Source: an uncultured Acidobacteriota bacterium
GTDB taxonomy: Bacteria; Acidobacteriota; Thermoanaerobaculia; Gp7-AA8
DNA length: 13,151 nucleotides
Direction: 5' to 3'
Assembly (NCBI GenBank): GCA_946887105.1
Contig: CAMPKJ010000136.1
Location: forward strand, 1 to 13,151
The notes under the pieces were generated by a model. That model saw only the letters and a program-made list of their open reading frames with translations. It had not been told where the DNA came from and did not search any database. Below, piece after piece: positions 1-9,174 of this stretch. The translations under genes were made by a program, and so were the position numbers. How positions within the stretch are numbered: the first letter of the stretch is position 1; each line of letters starts with the position of its first letter.

Positions 1-3000
1 GTCCAGCGGGAAGTTGAAATTGTTCTTGATCTCGAGGCCTCCGCCGCCGGGCGCGTTGTTGTCGTCCAACTCGCCGGTATCGCCGGGCTGGTCGTCATTA
101 CAGCAATCCGGATCGACCGTGCTGTTGCTCGCTGCGCCGTAAAACATGGCGATCCCCGGCAAGGACGTGTTCCGATGGGCCGAGAGCAGGGTGGTGCCGG
201 GGGTGTGGGAGCGGTTTCCGAGGCCATTTCCCGGAACCGCGTTGCGCCGTACCCGGCGGAACGTCCCGGCCCCGTACGAGCCCGACGTCCCGGTCGGCAG
301 GTTGCCTTGCGCCTTCCAGTCATTGCCGGCGTTTCCACCGCTGGTGATGTCGTACCAGGCGTCGGGATAGAGCTCGCCCAGCCAATTGATCCCCCACCAG
401 CGTCCGACGCTCGCATTGCCCTCCTGAATGTATCGAACACCGGTGCCTGAGCCGATCGAGTGCTCGAAATACCGGTATGTCGACGACAGCTCTGGCTCGA
501 ACGGCAACCTGCTCACCGGAATGCTGGACGGGAAGCCATTTGCGCTGTCATATCCGATTTCGTTTCCCGTACCGAGATAGAAGAACGGATACCCGGTCAT
601 GGTGGTGAAGAGCACGTTGGACTTCATCAACGCATTGCGCCAGGTCTGAAACACGCGCGGAACATCGATATCCATATTGTTCCAGAGCGCATTGGCGGAG
701 TCTTTGACGCCATAGGTGACGGATGGCGATCCCGCGCTGTAGGTCCATCCCGGCCAGCTGGATCGCGCATTGTGGCCACCGTCGCGGAACCCGTCGAAGT
801 AGCGGTTGTAGCCCATTCCGTAATAGGGATTCACGTTCCCCGCCGCAAAGGCACCGCTGTGTGGTCTCTTCAGATCCGCGTACGGGCAATGCCGCGGATC
901 GCCCTGGAACTGGTACCGCTCGGATGGTGGAAGGGCCGGCCCGGTCTTCGGATCGGCGGCGGGATTCCCGACGAACAGGTACTGGGCGCTTCCGCGCCAG
1001 ACATACGTGCGCGAGAGATTGGTCGGTTCCGCGTACGGAGGGCTCAGCGTCGAAACGTACGATTGCGTCGTGGAGTCGTAGGTGTAATTGCCAATGTACG
1101 TTTCGACGGTCACCACCTTATCGGTGCCGAACGTCCCCGTAGGGATCCTGATGATCCAGCGGGCGGTATTCTTTTCATCGTCTCCGGTCGTGGCCAGGTT
1201 TCTCGAGAATGCCGTCTGGACGGCGGCACTCGCAAAATTTTCCAACGGCGCCGGGATGTATTCCATCCCGTATAGACGGCGGGTATCGTCGGTCCAGTCG
1301 GCGTGTTCGATGCCGCCGCTGCCGCCGTCGTCGTCGCAGTCCGCAGGCGTCGCACATGGAGCGACCAGCGGGGAGTTGTACAATCGGATCACGGTGTCAG
1401 TACCGGAGGACGAGGTGGTGAAATACATCCTGTGGGCGCCCGCGGGCGGCATCGGGGCGTCGCTGACGGCGGCGTTCGTCACCAGATAAGGATCCCGGCT
1501 CCCGTTTCGATCGAAATCGACCCCTCCTGTAATGGCGCGGATGTCCGCCGGGCCGGGAGTCCAGGCGATATCCTTGAGGACCACCGTGATCGGCTCGGGC
1601 AGCCATTCGCCCATGGTGGTCGCGTCCGAATTGAGATCCGTGGCGAGACCGGCCACTTTCTTTCGAATCGGATTTTCGGGATGGGTCAGATACGAATAGA
1701 CCCTCAGATTGACCGTCGACGCGGCTTCGGTGAGGTTTCCGGTGTTGTAGGCGATCTGCTCGGGGTGCGTGACCACGCGCACGCCGTTCGGCGCCGCGGC
1801 GGCGGTGCCGACGTAATAGTCGGGCTTCTTGGCGGCATCCGAATAGTTGCGGACCGGCGGGAACGGGAGCATCTCGCCGTGCAGATTGATCATGATGGCA
1901 TTCGTATAGAGCCACGGCCGCATGACCATGTCGTCGAGCAGAAGCCGTAAGGTCGGCTGCTCGTTCGGATAAATGAGATTTCCGTCCGGATCGACAGCCG
2001 TCCGCCGCCGTTCGTACAACGCCAGCTCATCGTGGTAACGCATGGCGTGGTTGTACTGGTCGGCCAGCGCATAAGGCCAGGGATTCGGCGCATCGCTGGA
2101 CGCCGCGGAATAGGCGTTCTGCGGCCCGCTCTCGTCTCTGTACTTTCCGTTGAAATTAGCGGGCGGATAGTAGTACTGCGCCGCCGACAGCCGATTGGTG
2201 CCGGCGCCGGTGCCGGCCGGGGTATCGTATTCCTTCGGAAGGAGGCCAGGATAAAAGTAAACGGACGGGATGTCGCTCTTGGAATCCTGCGTGGCGTTGA
2301 TGTAAGGCTGGTATTGTGAGTCGCGGCCGTATGCGAGGGTGGTGATCATGCGCTGCCGGAACACCAAACCGGGATGACGAACCTGAAGATCGCTCAATGC
2401 GTTCTGTGCGAACGTCACGAGCGTGGACATGTTGACCCACCACCCCGGAACGTTTTCGATGGCGACACAGTAGACGTCATAAACCTGCGACGGGGCGAAG
2501 GACGACGCCAGGGTGCGGACGATGCCGGCCACCTCGGACATCAGCTGACGATCGCCGTTGGGCATGTTTCGATAGACACGCACACGGACCAGCCGCACGT
2601 CGTTGGAACTGATCAGAATATTGCTGTTGTTCGGATCGGTCATGGCTTTGACGCTGATCTGGCGCGAGTAAAGCCAGCCGTTTCCGACGGGTACGTTTCC
2701 GCTCACCGGATCGTCCGGGTTGCTGTTGGGATCCCCGCCCAGCGTCGTCAGACGCAGGCGAAATGCAGTGGCGTCATTGAAGTCGTCGATGACCGTAATG
2801 CTCGTTCCGGTGTTGACCTGGACCAGCGCTTTGAGCTCTTCCAGCATCGAGATGGCCTTCTGCGTGGCGAACTGCCGGTCCATGTTGGTCTTGGTGTTGC
2901 GCATGATGGCCGTGGTCACGTTCATCGTGGCCAGGATCAACGTCCCCAGAATGGCCACACCCAGCAGCAGCTCCGCGAGGGACATGCCGGATTGTTTCGT

Positions 3001-3006
3001 TCTCAT
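1..3006 (-). CDS. Giant type IV prepilin-like protein, 3' end beyond the window (at least 1002 aa)
   Basis: Seen: reading leftwards from ATG at 3006, the frame has no stop for 1002 codons up to the window edge, so the gene is partial. The N-terminus is a class III (prepilin peptidase) signal: a short basic leader MRTKQSG, then cleavage G7|M8, Glu at mature position 5 (SLAELLL) and a hydrophobic helix to about residue 35. Residues 36-65 continue as an amphipathic helix, as in pseudopilins. The rest is a large exported region rich in Tyr, Asn, Gly, Pro and Trp. It includes a DxDxNG-x2-D loop at D497-D505, a Cys/Asp patch at 551-560 and another at 965-984 (vicinal Cys968-Cys969, then many Asp). 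Known: such N-termini are processed by PilD and inserted into type IV pili or type II secretion pseudopili, but minor pilins are normally 150-300 aa. Inferred: an oversized minor pilin or tip adhesin, cotranscribed with the PilX-like gene 35 bp upstream. I recognise no named family in the large domain. Confidence 0.88.
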   Translation of the reverse strand, partial: MRTKQSGMSLAELLLGVAILGTLILATMNVTTAIMRNTKTNMDRQFATQKAISMLEELKALVQVNTGTSITVIDDFNDATAFRLRLTTLGGDPNSNPDDPVSGNVPVGNGWLYSRQISVKAMTDPNNSNILISSNDVRLVRVRVYRNMPNGDRQLMSEVAGIVRTLASSFAPSQVYDVYCVAIENVPGWWVNMSTLVTFAQNALSDLQVRHPGLVFRQRMITTLAYGRDSQYQPYINATQDSKSDIPSVYFYPGLLPKEYDTPAGTGAGTNRLSAAQYYYPPANFNGKYRDESGPQNAYSAASSDAPNPWPYALADQYNHAMRYHDELALYERRRTAVDPDGNLIYPNEQPTLRLLLDDMVMRPWLYTNAIMINLHGEMLPFPPVRNYSDAAKKPDYYVGTAAAAPNGVRVVTHPEQIAYNTGNLTEAASTVNLRVYSYLTHPENPIRKKVAGLATDLNSDATTMGEWLPEPITVVLKDIAWTPGPADIRAITGGVDFDRNGSRDPYLVTNAAVSDAPMPPAGAHRMYFTTSSSGTDTVIRLYNSPLVAPCATPADCDDDGGSGGIEHADWTDDTRRLYGMEYIPAPLENFASAAVQTAFSRNLATTGDDEKNTARWIIRIPTGTFGTDKVVTVETYIGNYTYDSTTQSYVSTLSPPYAEPTNLSRTYVWRGSAQYLFVGNPAADPKTGPALPPSERYQFQGDPRHCPYADLKRPHSGAFAAGNVNPYYGMGYNRYFDGFRDGGHNARSSWPGWTYSAGSPSVTYGVKDSANALWNNMDIDVPRVFQTWRNALMKSNVLFTTMTGYPFFYLGTGNEIGYDSANGFPSSIPVSRLPFEPELSSTYRYFEHSIGSGTGVRYIQEGNASVGRWWGINWLGELYPDAWYDITSGGNAGNDWKAQGNLPTGTSGSYGAGTFRRVRRNAVPGNGLGNRSHTPGTTLLSAHRNTSLPGIAMFYGAASNSTVDPDCCNDDQPGDTGELDDNNAPGGGGLEIKNNFNFPLD

Positions 3007-3012
3007 GGTGGA

Positions 3013-3018
3013 TCCTTT
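3013..3018 (-). promoter_or_regulatory. Ribosome binding site of the giant prepilin gene
   Basis: On the minus strand AAAGGA lies 6 nt before the ATG at 3006. It fixes this start, which also gives a correct prepilin leader. A clear Shine-Dalgarno sequence is worth noting because glyQ and the divergent permease lack one. Confidence 0.75.
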
Positions 3019-3041
3019 CCGCGGGTTGCCCATCTTCGGCC

Positions 3042-4451
3042 TCAGGGCGCGTACGCGCTGCGCGTGACGCGGTACTGGCCCATTCGCTGTTCGATGAAGT
3101 CGATGACATTGGCGTCGTAGCGGATCTCCGATCGCTCGCCGGCACCGCTCATCCTGAATGTGCGCGTGCCGGTGTTGTTGACGACCACCGATCCGGTCAC
3201 GGAAGACGGAGCCTCCTGGAGATACGATCCGTCGACGTAGATCACGCCGTTGAATGAGGAATTGCTGTTCGCCGTCAGCGTCAGATTTCCGAAGACGACC
3301 AGCACGCCCGTGCCGGTGAGCGGACGCGTCTGCGTGAATTCGAACGTGGCATTGGCATTGGACGGATCGCGGAGGACGATGAGGGAGGCGCTGGGAAGCG
3401 ACGCGGGGAGATCGGCCACTGACGAGACATTGAAGTCCGCCATGTTTTCCAACTCGTTCTGCGTGACCCCGAAAACGTAGGGAATCGTGAAGCGGCTCGG
3501 TGCGGCGGTGATTCCGGCCTGCATGACCGGGCTGGTTCCGGTGACCTGGGCATTGGGAGGCGTGGGGGTGACGGCGGCTCCGCTCGGAGTCCCGCTCCCC
3601 GCCTGATACATGAGCGCGCTCTTGGTCCCGCCGCGAATGCGGATGGCGGTGTTGGTGAGCGATACGCCGCCGCCGCGCGAAACGCTCACTGCCGACGCGG
3701 CCGGCAGATTGAGGCTCAAACGCTGGATCTCCGTCCTCAACTTCGCGCGGGAGAGGATCCGGTTTGGCGCGACGTTATACGCAACACTCGGGTTGTTGCG
3801 CACATACACGATGCCTTCGGATTCCAACTGCCATATCGTGCCGGCGGATGGCTTGCCTTTGTACCTGGTGACGTCCATGGTGTTGACGAGCTCCCACACG
3901 GACGCGGGACCGTGGGAGTTGTTCTTCGGTTTCTTGTTCGCGTTGCCGTTGGATTTCGACCGGTAGAAGGACGTCTTCGGTTCGCTGGGCTGGGTGCCCT
4001 CTTCGAGGACGATGTCGTTGGCTCCGTAGTTTCCCGAGCTCGACCAGCGGTTCTTGAAACTCAGCGACGTGGCATTGGGAGCCAATGCCGGCGTTCGTTT
4101 CAATTCGTAACGGCCCCAGACTCGCCCGGGAGCGCTGATCTCGTACTCCCGGACCAGGCCGATGGTGGGGTCGTCGGTGTCGTTGACGGGGGGAGTCGCG
4201 CCGAGATTGCGAACGGGTACGAATGCCTTGACCGGTTGATCCGTCTGTCTGCGAAACCACGACAACCCTTCCGTGAGGCCGGCCTGCGCGGCATTGACCG
4301 TCTGCCCGTAATACGTCAGCTGTCTGGAGACAGCGCGCCCCGAATAGGTCGTGATCGTCAGGGTGGTGAGGAGCAGGCCCAGGACGACCGCCACCGCGAA
4401 GAGCACCGCGACCAGTGCCTGGCCGCGCTCATTTTGAGTCGGGGTTCTCAT
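3042..4451 (-). CDS. PilX-like minor type IV pilin / pilus assembly protein
   Basis: Seen: 469 aa with a basic leader ending ERG10, then QALVAVLFAVAVV and a hydrophobic segment to about residue 34, followed by an amphipathic helix with AAQAGLTEGL at 54-63. This matches the PilX N-terminal pattern (a G|x-A-L-V type start, no Glu at position 5, then an AAxAGL helix). Residues 70-250 have no recognised domain. Residues 284-315 are a Pro/Thr/Gly-rich linker. The C-terminal part (about 380-432: GVLVVFGNLTL, then FNGVIYVDGSYL, then SVTGSVVV) reads as short beta-strand turns, like the beta-rich passenger of large PilX-type proteins. There is no cysteine. Known: PilX is a minor pilin that helps start pilus assembly and promotes cell-cell contact. 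Context: first gene of a two-gene cassette with the giant prepilin. Its start is supported by GGGAGA 9 nt upstream. It is longer than classical PilX (about 170-200 aa). The general role is fairly sure, the exact role is not. Confidence 0.85.
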   Translation of the reverse strand: MRTPTQNERGQALVAVLFAVAVVLGLLLTTLTITTYSGRAVSRQLTYYGQTVNAAQAGLTEGLSWFRRQTDQPVKAFVPVRNLGATPPVNDTDDPTIGLVREYEISAPGRVWGRYELKRTPALAPNATSLSFKNRWSSSGNYGANDIVLEEGTQPSEPKTSFYRSKSNGNANKKPKNNSHGPASVWELVNTMDVTRYKGKPSAGTIWQLESEGIVYVRNNPSVAYNVAPNRILSRAKLRTEIQRLSLNLPAASAVSVSRGGGVSLTNTAIRIRGGTKSALMYQAGSGTPSGAAVTPTPPNAQVTGTSPVMQAGITAAPSRFTIPYVFGVTQNELENMADFNVSSVADLPASLPSASLIVLRDPSNANATFEFTQTRPLTGTGVLVVFGNLTLTANSNSSFNGVIYVDGSYLQEAPSSVTGSVVVNNTGTRTFRMSGAGERSEIRYDANVIDFIEQRMGQYRVTRSAYAP

Positions 4452-4460
4452 GACGACACG

Positions 4461-4466
4461 TCTCCC
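4461..4466 (-). promoter_or_regulatory. Ribosome binding site of the PilX-like gene, inside alternative hairpins
   Basis: GGGAGA on the minus strand, 9 nt before the ATG at 4451. The same bases can pair with an upstream UCUCC (4477-4481 on the plus strand), so the site may be masked in the RNA. Confidence 0.6.
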
Positions 4467-4469
4467 ATG

Positions 4470-4484
4470 GCCTCATGGAGAGGC
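4470..4484 (-). promoter_or_regulatory. Hairpin upstream of the pilX-like ribosome binding site
   Basis: On the minus strand GCCTC-TCCAT-GAGGC forms a perfect 5-bp stem ending 3 nt before GGGAGA. It excludes two overlapping alternatives in 4461-4481: CCATG-AGGC-CATGG, and UCUCC pairing with GGAGA of the ribosome binding site. The pairings are seen directly; regulation is inferred. Confidence 0.35.
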
Positions 4485-4508
4485 TTCGCGAGCAATCTGT
4501 TTTTTGCG

Positions 4509-4562
4509 CAGAGACAGCACGAGGGGCGTTACGCCCCTCTGTTCGGTTCCGAGACCGGCGGA
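4509..4562 (-). repeat. Two-hairpin repeat, copy A (pilin leader, proximal)
   Basis: 54 bp, aligned with copy B at 4601-4654. The first 35 positions align without gaps with 28 identities, including 15 in a row (TTACGCCCCTCTGTT on the plus strand). On the minus strand it first gives a small hairpin, CGGT-CUCGGA-ACCG. A perfect 8-bp stem follows, GAGGGGCG-UAA-CGCCCCUC (4521-4539), which can extend through ACA/UGU with a bulge. No U tract follows, so it is not a standard terminator. Its function is unknown. Confidence 0.7.
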
Positions 4563-4600
4563 AAATCAGCTCGATGCAGTCAGCGGCTTTGCTGTGCCTC

Positions 4601-4654
4601 CAGAAACAAAAAAAGAGGCTTTACGCCCCTCTGTTGGTACCGAAGTACCGCGGA
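4601..4654 (-). repeat. Two-hairpin repeat, copy B (pilin leader, distal)
   Basis: Second copy, 92 bp from copy A. On the minus strand it starts with GGUAC-UUCG-GUACC (4636-4649), a 5-bp stem capped by a C(UUCG)G tetraloop. In copy A the equivalent hairpin has a different sequence but still pairs, which suggests the structure is what is kept. The second hairpin has diverged into a terminator-like form with a U tract (listed separately). Confidence 0.7.
4608..4632 (-). terminator. Terminator-like hairpin within copy B; possible attenuator of the pilin cassette
   Basis: On the minus strand AGAGG (4632-4628) pairs with CCUCU (4618-4614) around GGCGUAAAG and is followed by six more U (4613-4608). 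It lies downstream of the strong terminator of the small lipoprotein gene and about 160 bp before the PilX-like start. It may be a back-up terminator or an attenuator in the pilin leader. Confidence 0.5.
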
Positions 4655-4737
4655 ATGTGTTGTGCGTCACAAAATAGCGCCGCGTCGTTTGTGCGCCGTC
4701 ATGGGACGCGTCAAGAGCGCGCAAAAAAATGTGGGTC

Positions 4738-4789
4738 AAAAAAAATCGACCTCTGGTCCGCCTGTCGCCTGCAGGCAGATCAGAGGTCG
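4738..4789 (-). terminator. Strong intrinsic terminator after the small lipoprotein gene
   Basis: On the minus strand CGACCTCTG (4789-4781) pairs perfectly with CAGAGGTCG (4755-4747), 9 bp. An inner GCCTG/CAGGC stem lies within the loop (4776-4760). The hairpin is followed by A and a run of eight T (4745-4738). It begins 27 bp after the stop codon of the gene at 4817-5122. This separates that gene from the pilin cassette. Confidence 0.9.
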
Positions 4790-4816
4790 TAGCGACCCCG
4801 CGAACGGCTCGGCTCT

Positions 4817-5122
4817 TTAGTGGCCGATGTTCACGCGGGACGCGGTCTGCGAACCGGCAACCAGCCACACGTTGACCGCGTGACCCTTGACGATTTCGCC
4901 GGCCGCTGCGTGCGCGCCACCCGGCCAGAAGATGCCGGTGTCGGCGCCGAGCGTCACCGTCGCCGGCTGTCCGCCGGCCGGCGTCACGGTGATGGTGTTT
5001 CCGTCGACGGCGGTGACCATGCCGCTGAGATCAGCGGCGCCTTTCGGCGCGGACATGGTCGCCGTGCAGGCGACGGTCAGGAGGGTGAGAGTGAGCAAGG
5101 CGATCGTGAATGTGCGTTTCAT
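4817..5122 (-). CDS. Small predicted lipoprotein, DUF5666-like beta-barrel domain
   Basis: Seen: 101 aa from ATG at 5122. The frame is open 20 codons further, to 5182, but that start would overlap the end of ppdK and bury the signal peptide. The chosen start gives MKRTFTIALLTLTLLTVAC, a lipoprotein signal with Cys19 in a slightly degenerate lipobox (TVAC). The mature part has strands typical of short OB-like domains: GMVTAVDGNTITVTP, then PATVTLGADTGIFW, and a final GHAVNVWLVAG segment. Known: DUF5666-type proteins are small exported domains of unknown function. Context: follows ppdK by 56 bp on the same strand and ends at a strong terminator. No good ribosome binding site is seen, and a TTGACA at 5155-5160 may give it its own promoter. 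The fold is a suggestion and the function is unknown. Confidence 0.7.
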   Translation of the reverse strand: MKRTFTIALLTLTLLTVACTATMSAPKGAADLSGMVTAVDGNTITVTPAGGQPATVTLGADTGIFWPGGAHAAAGEIVKGHAVNVWLVAGSQTASRVNIGH

Positions 5123-5127
5123 GACCG

Positions 5128-5160
5128 CTACTACGGCGAGGTTGCGGCTGGGTTTGTCAA
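5128..5160 (-). promoter_or_regulatory. Possible promoter of the small lipoprotein gene
   Basis: On the minus strand a consensus -35 TTGACA (5160-5155) lies in the gap after ppdK. The only -10-like sequence is around GTAGTAG (5134-5128), with a spacer of about 19-21 nt, which is long. If real, the transcript would start almost at the ATG. Weak. Confidence 0.25.
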
Positions 5161-5178
5161 CGATCGGCAACAGCGACG

Positions 5179-7923
<2,745 letters not shown>

Positions 7924-7932
7924 GGCGGGGGA

Positions 7933-9174
7933 TTATCTTCCAACTGCACTCAGATCGATCCGGCTCCAGAGCATCCGTTGAACCGCGGACGGCATTTCGT
8001 ACTCGATCGGCTTACTGCCTTCGCCGGCGAAGTCGACGCGGGAGAGATCGACGCCGCGAGCGCGCAGGGCAGCGCGAACGGCCTCGATGCGCGCGACGGT
8101 CACGCGCTGATTCATGGCCGGATCGTTGTTGCGATACTCGCGCGCGGTGATGCGGAATCGCTGCGAAGGCTGGGACCGGATCAACGCCGCCGCGGCGTCG
8201 AGCGTACCGCGGCTCGGCTCGTGGATCAGCCGCTCCTCGCCGTCGAACACGATGCCGGACATCGTCCAGCGTCCGGCGCGACGGAGAAACTCGGCCGGCG
8301 CGAGCGGCGCGATGGTGGAGGCGCGATCGCTGCAGCGTCCACCGATCCAGGCCTCGCCAAACTGGCTGAAGATCGGATCCTCGTGAAACGTGATCGCGCT
8401 GATGCCGTTCGCGCCGGGAGTGAGCGTGGCCACGGCATAACCCCACATCGCCCCGCGCATCCACATCAGCCGCGCCACGCGGCCTTCGACGCCGCCGTCG
8501 ACGTACGTCGGCGATTTCGCGCCGGCGATCGCACCGGTGATGCGCGCGCCGCGCTGCACGAATGTCGCACGGAGCATGTTCACGTCCCAGCAGCCGTCGA
8601 ACGAAAGACGCGGCGGCGGTGCGAGCTCGCGTCCGACTGCATGGAACGATGCAATCGTGGCGTACTGCTCCTTCGGCTCGATCGTTTCGACGCGCAGATA
8701 GCGGGCGTCGAACGGAGGCACGTCCATCATCGTGGTACGGCGCTCCGACGGCTGGATGGCGATGATCTCGCGCCACGACTTGCCATCGGAAGAGGCGGAG
8801 AACCGCACGGTTTCCGGCGACTGGTCTTTCTGCGCCGTCGTCACGCCGAGTTGCTCCACGCGCGACGTACCGCCGAACGCGAACACGAGGGTCTGGCTCG
8901 GCCCGGACGGCGGCGTGGTCCACACCGTGAAGCTCATCCCGTCAATCGCGTGCATCGCGGAGGTCTCGAGATTCAGCTCGGCGGTACGCGACACGACCGC
9001 GGCGCCGTAGGCAACGTTGAGGAGATTGTCGCCGTCGAGATCGGCGATCGGCGCGGCGAGCGGCCGGGCGTCATCCTGCTCCGCACGCGTCTGTGTCTGA
9101 GCCGGCGCCTCGGGCGCGCGCTCGCATCCGAGAACCACGAAGACGAGGAGCAGAAACGCGATGCGACGGTTCAC
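7933..9174 (-). CDS. Lipoprotein with discoidin-like and OmpA-like domains
   Basis: Seen: 413 aa with a GTG start at 9174. [17 protein letters not shown] is a clean lipoprotein signal (VLGC, Cys17). Residues 50-181 resemble an F5/8 type C (discoidin, galactose-binding-like) domain: NVAYGAAV, AIDGMSFTVWTT, FSASSDGKSWREI and FDARYLRVE are in the usual order. Residues 190-282 are a beta-rich block with SFDGCWDVNM and several Trp/Gly turns, and no named family. Residues 300-412 resemble an OmpA C-terminal domain (RFRITAREY, then VARIEAVRAALRARGV, DFAGEGSKP, WSRIDL). The GHtD motif is replaced by AREY, so peptidoglycan binding is doubtful. Context: the start overlaps the glyS stop by 4 bp (GTGA), implying translational coupling; ppdK follows after 9 bp. 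Probably a membrane-anchored envelope protein facing the periplasm or cell surface. Its ligand is unknown. Confidence 0.85.
   Translation of the reverse strand: MNRRIAFLLLVFVVLGCERAPEAPAQTQTRAEQDDARPLAAPIADLDGDNLLNVAYGAAVVSRTAELNLETSAMHAIDGMSFTVWTTPPSGPSQTLVFAFGGTSRVEQLGVTTAQKDQSPETVRFSASSDGKSWREIIAIQPSERRTTMMDVPPFDARYLRVETIEPKEQYATIASFHAVGRELAPPPRLSFDGCWDVNMLRATFVQRGARITGAIAGAKSPTYVDGGVEGRVARLMWMRGAMWGYAVATLTPGANGISAITFHEDPIFSQFGEAWIGGRCSDRASTIAPLAPAEFLRRAGRWTMSGIVFDGEERLIHEPSRGTLDAAAALIRSQPSQRFRITAREYRNNDPAMNQRVTVARIEAVRAALRARGVDLSRVDFAGEGSKPIEYEMPSAVQRMLWSRIDLSAVGR

Noticed and set aside
460..3120. Several plus-strand frames (460-1275, 1303-1950, 2374-3120) that could look like three genes
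   Set aside because: They are in the codon-aligned antisense frame of the giant prepilin gene. That gene is missed by tools needing a stop codon because it runs off the edge, but it has the prepilin signal and a ribosome binding site.
4563..4600. GCAAAGCC in the pilin leader, recalling the cyclic-di-GMP (GEMM) riboswitch
   Set aside because: The other conserved parts of that riboswitch, including the tetraloop receptor stem and the GGUAGCCGGGUUACC-type second arm, are not present around it.
4509..4654. Two similar repeats considered as a minimal CRISPR array
   Set aside because: Only two copies, imperfect, each with internal hairpins and a 38-bp gap, and no cas genes nearby.
4450..4868. Small open frames on both strands in the region between the pilin cassette and the small lipoprotein
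   Set aside because: They pass through perfect hairpins, terminators and A/T runs and their products look random. The region is better explained as non-coding leader and terminator.
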